A DNA stretch of 64,000 bases from Saccharicrinis sp965230625 (GTDB taxonomy: Bacteria; Bacteroidota; Bacteroidia; Bacteroidales; Marinilabiliaceae), in assembly GCA_965230625.1 (NCBI GenBank), contig CBDDLL010000001.1, forward strand, positions 5,022,001 through 5,086,000, written 5' to 3'. Every line of letters begins with the position of its first letter. Position 1 is the first letter of the stretch. Below the pieces are notes generated by a model, which was not told the DNA's origin, searched no databases, and saw nothing but the letters and a program-made list of their open reading frames with translations. The position numbers and the translations under genes were made by a program. Of this stretch, positions 8,634 to 18,260 are shown in pieces.

Positions 8634-9887
8634 GTGGATATTTTTGATAAGATAAAGAAAACCATGGGACCACTTGGTCAATACGGTAAAGATGCTCATG
8701 GTTATTTTATGTTTCCAAAATTAGAAGGTGAAATTGGTCCTAAAATGAAATTTAGGGGTAAAGAAGTGTTAACGTGGAGTTTAAATAACTATTTAGGTTT
8801 AGCCAATCACCCAGAAGTTAGAAAAACAGATGCTGATGCTGCTGCTGAATACGGATTAGGTTACCCAATGGGTGCACGTATGATGTCGGGACACACCAGT
8901 ATACATGAAGAACTAGAAGCCAAGCTCGCTGAATTTGTGGGTAAAGAGGATTCATACTTACTTAACTTTGGTTATCAAGGAATGGTTTCTATTATTGATA
9001 CCATTGCTTCTAGAAACGACGTTATCGTTTATGATTCAGAATCACATGCCTGTATAATGGACGGTATTTTTTTACACAAAGCTAAAGGAGGTAAAAGCTT
9101 TGTTTTCCCTCACAATGACATTGAGAAGTGTGAAAAGATGCTGGAATTTGCTACTAAACGAGTTAAAGAAACTGGTGGTGGTATTTTAGTTATTACCGAA
9201 GGTGTATTCGGAATGGCTGGAGATCTTGGTGATTTGGATAAAATTGCAGCCTTAAAAGATAAATTTAACTTCCGATTGTTAGTTGATGATGCTCATGGAT
9301 TTGGAACAATGGGTAAAACAGGTTCAGGTACTCCAGAACACTTTGGTGTAACTGATAAAGTTGATATTCTTTTTAATACATTTGCAAAGTCAATGGCAGC
9401 TATTGGAGCTTTTGTTGCAGCAGATGAAGAGGTTGTAAGTTATCTGCGATACAACATGCGTTCTCAAATATATGCAAAATCGCTTCCTATGCCATTAGTA
9501 GTAGGTGCATTAAAGAGACTTGAGTTAATAAAAACTCAACCTGAGTTAAAAGAAAATCTTTGGACAGTTGTTAATGCCCTCCAAAAAGGATTTAAAGACC
9601 ATGGCTTTGACTTAGGAAAAACTGAATCTCCAGTAACTCCTGTATTCCTTAATGGAACAGTACCTGAAGCCACACAATTGACAATGGATTTAAGAGAAAA
9701 CTATAATATTTTCTGTTCTATTGTTGTATATCCTGTAATCCCTAAAGATCAGTTGATGTTAAGAATTATTCCTACAGCCATGCATACTCTTGAGGATGTA
9801 GAATATACTATTAAAGCATTCGCTGAAATCAAAGAAAAGCTTATTGCAGGTAAATACAAGAGTGATAAAATCGCTAATATTCTTTAA
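8634..9887 (+). CDS. Alpha-oxoamine synthase, serine palmitoyltransferase-like
   Basis: PLP-dependent enzyme of the family that condenses an amino acid with an acyl-CoA or acyl-ACP (serine palmitoyltransferase, 2-amino-3-ketobutyrate CoA ligase, AONS and related). DDAHG at 218-222 and the PLP lysine K252 in FAKSMAAIGAF are visible; the sequence after the lysine (S-x-A-x-IG) resembles serine palmitoyltransferases more than glycine C-acetyltransferase. The likely role is the first step of sphingolipid synthesis, or of the related sulfonolipids if the amino acid is cysteate; sequence alone cannot separate these. The start is GTG at 8634: it gives the family-like MDIFDKIKKTMGPLGQ opening and sits just behind the promoter element; the next ATG (residue 11) would truncate it. 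It is monocistronic, ended by a strong terminator. Confidence 0.85.
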   Translation: MDIFDKIKKTMGPLGQYGKDAHGYFMFPKLEGEIGPKMKFRGKEVLTWSLNNYLGLANHPEVRKTDADAAAEYGLGYPMGARMMSGHTSIHEELEAKLAEFVGKEDSYLLNFGYQGMVSIIDTIASRNDVIVYDSESHACIMDGIFLHKAKGGKSFVFPHNDIEKCEKMLEFATKRVKETGGGILVITEGVFGMAGDLGDLDKIAALKDKFNFRLLVDDAHGFGTMGKTGSGTPEHFGVTDKVDILFNTFAKSMAAIGAFVAADEEVVSYLRYNMRSQIYAKSLPMPLVVGALKRLELIKTQPELKENLWTVVNALQKGFKDHGFDLGKTESPVTPVFLNGTVPEATQLTMDLRENYNIFCSIVVYPVIPKDQLMLRIIPTAMHTLEDVEYTIKAFAEIKEKLIAGKYKSDKIANIL

Positions 9888-9908
9888 GATATTTACATAT
9901 ATTCGAAG

Positions 9909-9938
9909 AAGGGATGATTTGTTTCATCCCTTTTTTTT
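9909..9938 (+). terminator. Rho-independent terminator after the alpha-oxoamine synthase gene
   Basis: Perfect 9-base stem AAGGGATGA (9909-9917) / TCATCCCTT (9924-9932) with a 6-base loop, followed by a T run to 9938. It lies 22 bases beyond the stop codon. Confidence 0.9.
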
Positions 9939-9984
9939 ATTTCATAAGCTTTTTAATCCTAACTTGGTTTAATAGAATGAAGAA

Positions 9985-11250
9985 TTAATATTGCTTTTCT
10001 ATAATAATTTTAGGTAAGTAATGTTGAATTATGTCTTCCATTGTCTTTCCTTTTTGAGCCATATTTATTGCTCCAATGTGGCATATTCCAGTACCAGATC
10101 CAACACCTACACCGGCAAAATCTAAATACCATTCTCCTCTTCTTCTACGCCTTTCAACTATAAACGACCTACTAGGTAATTCTAATTGTTCTACTAAAGT
10201 TTTAATGTATTCCTTAGACAGTTCAAACTCTCCAATTTCTCCTTTTATTAGTACTTGAAATATTGCACCTGAAGTCCCACGAGATTGTACCAGAAATTCC
10301 TTTATCCCTCCTATATTAGCATTGAATTTATTTCTTAAAATGGAACTAACATATATTTCTTTAAAGCTTTTATTCCATCTATAAAATGATTGCTGAACTT
10401 CTGATTCATCTATCGGCAATTCTTTTAAAGTTTCTTCGTTGATAGTTTCGCAATAACTGCCCGGAGAACTATATAACCATCGTTCTAAATTATCATTTTC
10501 AGTTAAGTCGATACTTAAGAATTGTTCTGAATCGCAAATTCGACTTATTGAATCAGAGATTTCTTCTGTTATACCTCCACAACATAAGGTTTGCGGTATA
10601 TTTTGCACTTCATCATTGTATACAAATGCCAATCCTTCGGTCTCTTTTACAGCCTGATATACCGCATTATTGAAAGTATGTGGAACTCCTTTATAGTGAT
10701 CTCCTAAATTACATGCAGCTAAATCTAGTGAACTGCAATTTTCTAATTTATTAGCATCATTGTTTTTAGAATCTAAAACATTAGATGTTAAATCATCATT
10801 CCATTCCTTACTTAACTTTAGCGCTGCACTTCTTACTACAACTGCCTGAACTTTAAGATATTCTACACATGCATTATATTGAAAGTTATTACATAATATA
10901 CTTGTAACAAAATTTTCTATATCTATTTCATTTACAAGTGTTACTATATCATCATTAAAGTTTATTATGATATTGCCTTTAAAAATATTTTCTTCAGTAG
11001 ATTGAATATGGTTTTCTCCTATAATTTTACAACCACAATTTTCATAATTTACAGGCATCAAACTAACTTGATCTGCAGACATTAAGATTTCTATCTTATC
11101 TTCAAGATATATTTTATTATCGCAAACAAATAAACTCCATTCTCCAGACAATCTACGTTGTGATTCTCCAAAAAAATAATCTCCATTTAGAATTATTCTT
11201 ATCTGAGAACCTGAGCAAAGCTTAAGTTTTAAATTCTGATTAAGATACAT
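9985..11250 (-). CDS. SpoIID/LytB domain protein
   Basis: Related to the SpoIID/LytB (amidase enhancer) family, whose members bind or cleave denuded peptidoglycan glycan strands. Family features include the EIDIENFVTSIL segment followed by LKVQAVVVRSAAL (residues about 105-150), the CCGGITEE stretch near 220 and the C-terminal GVGVGSGTGICHIGAINMAQKGKTMEDIIQHYLP block. At 421 residues it is a usual length for the Bacteroidota form. No signal peptide is visible at the N-terminus, so its location is unclear. A Lys/Asn/Asp-rich stretch at about 155-180 looks like a variable insertion. It stands alone between the terminator at 9938 and the minus-strand set beginning at 11343. Domain call good; function inferred. 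Confidence 0.8.
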   Translation of the reverse strand: MYLNQNLKLKLCSGSQIRIILNGDYFFGESQRRLSGEWSLFVCDNKIYLEDKIEILMSADQVSLMPVNYENCGCKIIGENHIQSTEENIFKGNIIINFNDDIVTLVNEIDIENFVTSILCNNFQYNACVEYLKVQAVVVRSAALKLSKEWNDDLTSNVLDSKNNDANKLENCSSLDLAACNLGDHYKGVPHTFNNAVYQAVKETEGLAFVYNDEVQNIPQTLCCGGITEEISDSISRICDSEQFLSIDLTENDNLERWLYSSPGSYCETINEETLKELPIDESEVQQSFYRWNKSFKEIYVSSILRNKFNANIGGIKEFLVQSRGTSGAIFQVLIKGEIGEFELSKEYIKTLVEQLELPSRSFIVERRRRRGEWYLDFAGVGVGSGTGICHIGAINMAQKGKTMEDIIQHYLPKIIIEKQY

Positions 11251-11342
11251 TTAAAAACAATAATCGGTCATTTAATTATACATGTCACAAAACTACAATT
11301 TTTGTTAACATATCAAACTAAACAATCGTTTCTCAAATTTTA

Positions 11343-11843
11343 TTAAAACATTCCTGGAGGATCTGATGGGACTGGTTCATCTTTCTTTTCTTCATCACGA
11401 TGATATCTAATTACCAATCCTACACAATTACGTTGCCCATTAAATTTTGATGGCTCTTTAGCAAATGCTTCAATTATTATTCTTTTTGTTGAACCAAAGC
11501 TTATATTAATGCTACTAGTAAAGTCATCTTCAATATTATCCCAAAACACTTTACCACTTTCATAATCTAATATCTTTACTCTAAAATCACCCAAGCTATC
11601 TTGTTTGCAAATATTTATGTTATACGCTGTACTACCATAAAACACATGAACAATTTTTAGTTTTTGTTGAGGAAGAATCTTATAACTTCTCTGAAGCGAT
11701 TGCTTATTATACATGTTATTCATAGGAGGACAAAGCTTAAGTACCTCTTTACATGTTTGGGTGCTTGCTGGTGGGTTAAAACCAAAAACAAATACAATTA
11801 TTATACTTAGTACCTTCAATGTTAATTTAATTATATCTTTCAT
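11343..11843 (-). CDS. Small exported protein, related to the protein at 24715-25137
   Basis: I do not recognise a named family. The 166-residue protein has an N-terminal hydrophobic signal segment (about 5-28), then a Cys-containing start (TCKEVLKLCPP), a beta-rich middle and a charged, proline-rich tail after RYHRDEEKK. It resembles the product of 24715-25137: both have a paired-Cys start, a basic patch before a K-I-V core, a V-x-x-Y-(D/E)-S or similar strand before a V-(L/F)-(Y/W)-D-N motif, an I-E-(A/I)-F-A strand and a final N/E-C-(V/A)-G-x-x-I-x-Y segment. The two lie at opposite ends of the divergent 11-28 kb locus. It is the last gene of the minus-strand set, 148 bases after the ABC transporter gene. 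The role is unknown; periplasmic or surface location is inferred. Confidence 0.7.
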   Translation of the reverse strand: MKDIIKLTLKVLSIIIVFVFGFNPPASTQTCKEVLKLCPPMNNMYNKQSLQRSYKILPQQKLKIVHVFYGSTAYNINICKQDSLGDFRVKILDYESGKVFWDNIEDDFTSSINISFGSTKRIIIEAFAKEPSKFNGQRNCVGLVIRYHRDEEKKDEPVPSDPPGMF

Positions 11844-11991
11844 GATAAATTCTTTTACTTCGGCTCATGCCAATTATTAACACTTCATATATATAAACTT
11901 TGATACGATTATAAAACTTGATTCTATTTTATAATATATTAACTTATACTATATTACTAATTTTAATCGTTTGCTACAATTTTATCTTTAA

Positions 11992-14961
11992 TTAAAATTT
12001 ATTCTTTTTTAAATGTAATAACACAACTATATAAATCAGAAATGCAAATAACAATATAACAAACAAATTAAATATCCAAGTTCTAATTTTTAACTCTCCT
12101 ATTTTCTTATATGGGGCATAGTAATGCGCCCTACCATAATTGTTATCACTTATATAGTAACCTGGTTGAAATTTACGTATCATTTCGCCATCCGAATAAA
12201 CATATTTTACATAATCATTACTTTTAAGAACAAATTCAGATAGTTTTTGGTTATAATAATTTGTTTTTGCAGGTTGATCAACCTTCTTTTTCCTTTCTAC
12301 TTCAATTTCTTTATAAACCTGGTTTATATTAGTTCTCAACCATTTTTTTACTTTTTTCATAACCAACTCTATTTTTGGTATGTTAGATCGAGTAATTTCA
12401 TACATCTCTACCTCTTTTTTTACCTGAGGGAATTCTTTCGCCAGATTTTTAATTAAGTTTTTTATGCCTGCTTTAATTTGCTCGTCATTTTCAGTATTTA
12501 ATAAGGAAAGTTGAGTTTCTATTTTTGGAACATAAAAATTAGCATAATAGCTCATTTTACTTTGTCTCACTAAATGATTTATTAATCCTCTATCATATTT
12601 GTTTTCTGTAAACTGCAAAACCATAAGGGATTCATATGCCCATCGTGATATATTTACATTAGCATAAATAGGTACATACTTTCGAGAAGCTAAAGTATGA
12701 TGTATTTTATCGAAATCAAGAATAGCCCCGGCAAGAAGTATCTGTGGAATTAATAAAAACGGGATAGTTATGTATATTGATAAAATTGATTTTAGTTTTG
12801 ATGATATATATAATCCTAACATACTTGAAGACACAGCAGTCATCCATAATATTATGCTATATTTAAAGTACATTCCTTTTATTTCCAGTATAGTGTTCCC
12901 TACAAAAACATAAAAAAGAATTTGTATTGCATTAACAATACATATATAAACTACTTTTGAGTTCAGATAGGATACAGCACTTAAATTTAAAAAGGATTCT
13001 CTTTTAATTACCTTCAGGTCTCGATATATTTCTCCTGAACTCAATATTAAACCAAGAAATAAAGCTACAACAACACTAATAAATAAATATGCTGGTATAT
13101 TATCATTATCAATAAACCTATATTCATGCGTAACCAAATCAGTTGATTTTAAGAAAAATGCCATCATTAACGCCAATAAAGGTGCCCCTAAAAAAATCAA
13201 TGAAAGATACTGACTATCAGACTTTCTTATGGCCACATTTCGCTTAAAATAAATCCAAAACTGACGAAGGTTATTTGGAATTGTTGTTAATGGTTTACTA
13301 AGCTTAATATTTTCACTTTCTTGCTCTATTCCTTCTTCTTTAATATAGAATTTATGCCAATCGGTATTATTAAAAACCCTATCGTTTGTTAGCTCTCCAT
13401 CATCAGAACGTTCTTTATACTCAAGAAGGTTAATTACTTGCTCCGGATTACATTGTCCATATTTTAAACTATCATCGTTTATTGAATCTACAAATTGTAA
13501 ATGTTTTTTAAAATATGAAGATGCAGAAAGTGGATTACCATAAAATGCAGCATATCCATTTTCATCGAGTATAAGTAGTTTATCAAAAAGAACAAATAAG
13601 TCTGACTGTGGTTGGTGTATATTTATTATAACAATATTGCCAAGCGAAGCTATCCTTTTTAGTAATTTAATAACTAAAAGAGCATCTGAAGACGACAAAC
13701 CTGATGTTGGTTCATCGACAAATAACACGTCAGGTCTCCTTATTATTTCCAATGCAATATTTAATCTTTTTCTTTGACCTCCACTAATCACTTTTTGCAA
13801 TGGATTACCTACTTTTAAGTCTTTAATTTTAGCTAAACCAAAGTCATAGAGTGTAGTTACAACTAAATCATCTATTTCATCATTTGATAAATCGTCTCTA
13901 CATAGTTGTGCGCTATATTTTAAATTTTCGTAAACTGTTAATTCTTCAATTAATAAGTCCTCTTGTGGTACATAACCTAAATGTCTCTTAAGTTTATCAA
14001 TATATTCATGTAAGTCATTCCCATTAAGTAGTACATTACCTCTATCTGGTTTTACAATACCACTTAGTAAATTAAATAATGTAGTCTTTCCGGTTCCACT
14101 CCCTCCCATTACGGCCATTAATTGACCTGATTTAATTTTAAACGATAACTCTTTAACTCCCAAGTTAGTTCCTTCAAAAGTTTTGCTGATTCCTTTGGCA
14201 ACCAACTCCAATCGTTCAATGTTGTCCTTACCAAAGGAGGAATATAAGTCAGAAAAGTATATTGGTGCCATACTAGTGCCCTCAATTACCCCTCCTAACG
14301 ATAATTGATAAACCCTTTCTGGAAAAACAATTTGCTTATTTAACTGTAATTCTTCAGAGCCATTATATTTAAATAAAAATGAGTTTATTGAAGGCACAAA
14401 CATCGTAACAATTTTCCCTTTGATATCATCTTTTTGATACATACTAAAGGAACGTAGTTTTATTCTTCTAAAATTGCCAATTACCATTAGTGATTGCGAA
14501 TTGTCAGCTAATGATAAATCATCCTTTATAAAATGGGCAACCTCGTTCATTTTATTAGAGTTAAGCTCAAAAATTTTTTCTACTTGTTTAAGCTGCTCTT
14601 GTAATAACTCTATGCTTCTTTTATTATCTGTAACAAATTCCGAATCTATAACATAATCCAAAAGTGCAATATATAATTCAACTTTTTGTGTTTTTGTCAA
14701 CTCCACAAAAAGTGACACCAACAATTGATTTATTCTTTCTGAGGAGTTAAAATCATTATCCTTTTGCGAACTCAATTCCAATACAAAATCCTTGTAATAA
14801 TCAAGCATTTCCATCCTAACACTTTGCGAGAAACGCGAGTTCATATATTGCTCAAGATAAGAGTAATCAAGCAATTCGAAGCTTTCTATACTTTTCCCCT
14901 TAAACAATCCAAACAGCTCTACAATATTTTTTAGAGTATTATACTTAAAATACAACTCCAT
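11992..14961 (-). CDS. ABCG-type ABC transporter, fused ATPase and permease, with N-terminal extension
   Basis: A 989-residue half-transporter of the ABCG/White arrangement (ATPase before permease). Residues 1-250 are a mainly helical extension followed by a short beta-rich part. The nucleotide-binding domain follows: Walker A GGSGTGKT (286-293, K292), signature SGGQRKR, Walker B VLFVDEPTSG, and the switch His in NIHQPQSD. The permease starts near 570; five membrane segments cluster at about 575-750, then about 190 soluble, charged residues and a last membrane segment at 955-980. The large loop before the final helix is longer than in typical ABCG proteins. The substrate is unknown. It starts 21 bases after the OmpA-family gene ends, so it belongs with the T9SS-type genes. 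Two protomers would be needed for a working transporter. Confidence 0.85.
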   Translation of the reverse strand: MELYFKYNTLKNIVELFGLFKGKSIESFELLDYSYLEQYMNSRFSQSVRMEMLDYYKDFVLELSSQKDNDFNSSERINQLLVSLFVELTKTQKVELYIALLDYVIDSEFVTDNKRSIELLQEQLKQVEKIFELNSNKMNEVAHFIKDDLSLADNSQSLMVIGNFRRIKLRSFSMYQKDDIKGKIVTMFVPSINSFLFKYNGSEELQLNKQIVFPERVYQLSLGGVIEGTSMAPIYFSDLYSSFGKDNIERLELVAKGISKTFEGTNLGVKELSFKIKSGQLMAVMGGSGTGKTTLFNLLSGIVKPDRGNVLLNGNDLHEYIDKLKRHLGYVPQEDLLIEELTVYENLKYSAQLCRDDLSNDEIDDLVVTTLYDFGLAKIKDLKVGNPLQKVISGGQRKRLNIALEIIRRPDVLFVDEPTSGLSSSDALLVIKLLKRIASLGNIVIINIHQPQSDLFVLFDKLLILDENGYAAFYGNPLSASSYFKKHLQFVDSINDDSLKYGQCNPEQVINLLEYKERSDDGELTNDRVFNNTDWHKFYIKEEGIEQESENIKLSKPLTTIPNNLRQFWIYFKRNVAIRKSDSQYLSLIFLGAPLLALMMAFFLKSTDLVTHEYRFIDNDNIPAYLFISVVVALFLGLILSSGEIYRDLKVIKRESFLNLSAVSYLNSKVVYICIVNAIQILFYVFVGNTILEIKGMYFKYSIILWMTAVSSSMLGLYISSKLKSILSIYITIPFLLIPQILLAGAILDFDKIHHTLASRKYVPIYANVNISRWAYESLMVLQFTENKYDRGLINHLVRQSKMSYYANFYVPKIETQLSLLNTENDEQIKAGIKNLIKNLAKEFPQVKKEVEMYEITRSNIPKIELVMKKVKKWLRTNINQVYKEIEVERKKKVDQPAKTNYYNQKLSEFVLKSNDYVKYVYSDGEMIRKFQPGYYISDNNYGRAHYYAPYKKIGELKIRTWIFNLFVILLFAFLIYIVVLLHLKKNKF

Positions 14962-14982
14962 AAACTTCTACGAATTTATATA

Positions 14983-17064
14983 TTACAACTCAGTACTATC
15001 AATAAACCTGAATTCTGTTCTTAAGTTTCTTGCGCTATCTTCCGGGTTAATCTTACCATCAGTTTTTTTATTACTAACAACGGGTTTAGTATCCCCATAA
15101 CCTATTGCTTTTAACCTATCTGCAGCAACACCTTTACTTACTAAATATTTAACAACTGCATTTGCACGCATACTTGACAACCTCCTATTTTGTCTCGAAT
15201 TACCCCTATTATTAGTATGCGAACCTATTTCAACAAGAATCTCTTTATTTATCAACATCAGCTTAAATAAAAATTCATCTATCACCCCCTTATCTTCATC
15301 AGAGAGTTTTGTTTGATTTCTTGTTTTAAATAATCCATCTAACAAGTATGGTCCTACATACAATATCTTAACATAAATATCTTTTATATTGTAAATTTCA
15401 TCATTTAAATCTAAATCCTTTGTACTAAATGTTTTTGATTTATCCCAGATTCGCCTATCATCTACAACTAACTGATAATCTAAATCTAAGGGGGCTAAAA
15501 AAGCAAAATTACCTAATGAGTCTGTTTTTGTTTGGCTAATATAAATTAAATTTACACTATCTTTTTTTATATATAAATTGATCTTTGCATTACTTACTAA
15601 CAAACTATCTTTAATTTTTTTATACTTAATATTATTTAATTTGCTCTTTAACTCAATTACATCCATTACCTCCCCTAATAGCCTACCTTTAACCAATACC
15701 TTTTCATACATAGAAGACTTCCACTCATAAATATCATCACAACATGTTTCATGAGTTAACGAAACACCTCCAACCCTGTTAGATGTAAAAAATCCCTTGA
15801 TGCCTAAATCATTTTCAGTATAATATAAGTCGTCATACTGAGAATTGATGGGGTAACCTATGTTATAAGGTTCTTCCCAATTTACTAAATCTCCATGCGA
15901 ATAAAAAACATCTAATCCTCCAAACGAAGGCCATCCATCCGAACTAAAATACATTAAATGATTTAATCTATCATAAAAAGGTGTTGTTTCAGTTCCTGCT
16001 GTATTTAAATAAATACCAGCATTAACAGGTTTTTGATAGGTATGTTCTACTAAATCATAAATTGTATACCAAATATCAGTTTCTCCATATCCTCCCGGAC
16101 GATCTGATACAAAATAAATTACCTCTAGATTTGGATCATAACAAGTACCTACGGTTGGCTCTGTTGATGAATAATTAGGAATATTTATTTCGTTTTCAAG
16201 CTGATATGGCTCAAGCCATCGTCCATCTTTTTTTTCAGTTACATATAAATGGCAAACAATTTTGCTTTTCCAATTGCTTTTACATTGAGTAAAGTAAAAC
16301 CTATTTTTATCTAGAGAAAAAACACCATCTCCGGTATCATATTCTATAGAATTAAAGAAAGGAGAATCTACCTCTGGAGATTTTCCTCCCATCCAACTTT
16401 CATCAATCTTTTGCGCATAGTAAAATCTCCTTTTAGGAATACTATCTGTACTAGAATAATATTTTAAAGTATCTGCATTAAAGGCTGCATACATAAAAAT
16501 AGAATCTGAAATATAAAATGGATTAAAATCGATATGAGGATTATTTATTGAGCCATTTAATTCAATCAGGTTTTTCGTTTGCAAAGAGTCTCTTAATTCT
16601 TTTGCCAATAAACACCCATGCAAATTGTTTTCAATCAGTAATTCAAAATCTCTTGGCATCCATTTCTTTTTCTTTTTAATCTTAATTTTTTTTAATGTTG
16701 CATAAGCTTCTTCATATGCTCCTAAAGACTTTGCATTTATACTTTTATAATAACTTGCTAATAAAGACTTTTTTTTATCTACTGTCACAAGTTTATCAAA
16801 ATATTCATAGGCTTTTTTATAATTCCTTGATTTATGATATTGATAAGCCAAGCTCCATAAATATTTAGTTTTACGTGGATATTTTTTTTCTAAATAGTTA
16901 TAATAATAAATTGCCGAATTATAATCTCCCTGTTTCACAGCACTTTTTGCATAACCTTTTACTTCCCAAAGCTTTATTTTATTTAAACTATAAGGCTGAG
17001 AATATAAATGGTCAACTAGAAAACCAAATAACATTACTAAAAATAATACTAATATCTTATGCAT
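14983..17064 (-). CDS. TPR / PD40 / OmpA-family envelope protein (PorE/SprE-like layout)
   Basis: A 693-residue exported protein with a signal segment at 1-22. TPR-like helices lie at about 30-130 (YNYLEKKYPRKTKYLWSLAYQYHKS), WD40-like PD40 beta-propeller strands at about 200-440 (for example YFVSDRPGGYGETDIWY and MYFSSDGWPSFGGLDVFYS), a carboxypeptidase-regulatory-like beta-sandwich at about 450-570 and a C-terminal OmpA peptidoglycan-binding domain at about 590-685. This order matches PorE-type proteins that link T9SS components to peptidoglycan. The aspartate usually found in the HTD motif is Asn here (GSHTNNRG), while the Arg in SSMRAN is kept. Its start overlaps the end of the PorP/SprF-like gene by 16 bases, indicating translational coupling. 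Confidence 0.85.
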   Translation of the reverse strand: MHKILVLFLVMLFGFLVDHLYSQPYSLNKIKLWEVKGYAKSAVKQGDYNSAIYYYNYLEKKYPRKTKYLWSLAYQYHKSRNYKKAYEYFDKLVTVDKKKSLLASYYKSINAKSLGAYEEAYATLKKIKIKKKKKWMPRDFELLIENNLHGCLLAKELRDSLQTKNLIELNGSINNPHIDFNPFYISDSIFMYAAFNADTLKYYSSTDSIPKRRFYYAQKIDESWMGGKSPEVDSPFFNSIEYDTGDGVFSLDKNRFYFTQCKSNWKSKIVCHLYVTEKKDGRWLEPYQLENEINIPNYSSTEPTVGTCYDPNLEVIYFVSDRPGGYGETDIWYTIYDLVEHTYQKPVNAGIYLNTAGTETTPFYDRLNHLMYFSSDGWPSFGGLDVFYSHGDLVNWEEPYNIGYPINSQYDDLYYTENDLGIKGFFTSNRVGGVSLTHETCCDDIYEWKSSMYEKVLVKGRLLGEVMDVIELKSKLNNIKYKKIKDSLLVSNAKINLYIKKDSVNLIYISQTKTDSLGNFAFLAPLDLDYQLVVDDRRIWDKSKTFSTKDLDLNDEIYNIKDIYVKILYVGPYLLDGLFKTRNQTKLSDEDKGVIDEFLFKLMLINKEILVEIGSHTNNRGNSRQNRRLSSMRANAVVKYLVSKGVAADRLKAIGYGDTKPVVSNKKTDGKINPEDSARNLRTEFRFIDSTEL

Positions 17065-18071
17065 GGAATGGTTTTTTTCTTTAAAATAGCATATGGTCTT
17101 TCATATATTAGTGATAATTCAAATGCGTTAGCAAAAATATTTTGCGTTTTCAATCCTGAAATATCAATGTCAAAACTTGAAATTACATTCCAATTGCGAT
17201 AATTTAAACCTAACAATACAATAGCTGACTCCAAATCATTAGCAAAACCATTTCGTATATAAATACCTGCACTAATACTTCTAAAATCCTGATTAGGACT
17301 ATTTATATTTATACCAATATTTGAACCTAATAAGAATTCTTTAGCTTTATTTTGAAATGTATAATACGTTTGAGGGAGTATATAAAACACCTCATTTAAT
17401 TGATATTTTAAAGATGCATGTCCATTCGTACGCACTTTTATAGTATTGTTTTCTTCAATAAAAAAATCCTTTGGTTGATTTAGATGATACAAAGCTATAC
17501 CACTTGAAATTACCATTCTTTCATTTTTATAATTCCATAAAACTCCAATATTTACATCTAAATAATTGGTTGAATTCTCCTGAAAATTTTCTGATAATGG
17601 TAGGCTATTATTAAATCCTCCTGTACTTCTATCATATTGCTCTGGAAATGTAAGGTTTCCATATGTAAACCTTTTTGTTACCCAACCTATTTGAATACCT
17701 CCTCCCAAATAAGATTTATCAGAGATTTGAACTAAACTTGCACCCGAAACATACATTCTGTTAACAGGTAAATATGATCCGGCAGAATTATCAAAGTTAT
17801 ACAGAAAACCAACTCCTATAATATTTTTATAAAATACAAATGATTTATCCAAAGAAACGCTAATTGTATGAATAGGGTTTCCATAATACAATCCTTGCGT
17901 TCTATAATTATTAATATATCTCCAGTCCGAATCAATAATTCCAGTAAGCGCAGGATTTAATTGCAAGGGCGAAGAAAAAAATTGTGAATAATGCAAAACC
18001 TGACCTCTCAAATTATGAATAGGTAAAATAAGTACTAATAAATATATGCATAGATATATAATTCTCTTCAT
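17049..18071 (-). CDS. PorP/SprF family outer membrane protein
   Basis: Family of outer membrane beta-barrels linked to type IX secretion. The 340-residue protein has a signal peptide ending near LRGQ (residue 24) and the diagnostic start HYSQFFSSPLQLNPALTGI followed by WRYINNYRTQ. The remainder is alternating beta-strands. In this family SprF is required for export of the SprB adhesin, and members are commonly encoded beside a gene for a large protein with a type B sorting domain; such a gene (18261) lies 189 bases away on the other strand. It is the first gene of the minus-strand set and overlaps the OmpA-family gene by 16 bases. Assignment to the family is confident; partnership with the PKD protein is inferred from position. 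Confidence 0.92.
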   Translation of the reverse strand: MKRIIYLCIYLLVLILPIHNLRGQVLHYSQFFSSPLQLNPALTGIIDSDWRYINNYRTQGLYYGNPIHTISVSLDKSFVFYKNIIGVGFLYNFDNSAGSYLPVNRMYVSGASLVQISDKSYLGGGIQIGWVTKRFTYGNLTFPEQYDRSTGGFNNSLPLSENFQENSTNYLDVNIGVLWNYKNERMVISSGIALYHLNQPKDFFIEENNTIKVRTNGHASLKYQLNEVFYILPQTYYTFQNKAKEFLLGSNIGININSPNQDFRSISAGIYIRNGFANDLESAIVLLGLNYRNWNVISSFDIDISGLKTQNIFANAFELSLIYERPYAILKKKTIPCIRY

Positions 18072-18260
18072 TACCTTTTTATGTTGCCTGAGATTTTCAC
18101 TTTTTTGAAGCTCTCTTTTTATAAGTCAATGTGCTATCCAGCTTCTTATATAAAAGTAATATTATTTTTTTTAATGCATTTTAAGCACATAACTATTTAT
18201 AATTTAATAGGAAAATATTAATTTAATTCCACGATATCAAACAACACAACAAAAAAATTT

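Noticed and set aside
12247..12456. Phe/Ile/Leu-rich plus-strand frame resembling a small membrane protein
   Set aside because: Complement of the Lys/Glu-rich loop of the ABC transporter gene.
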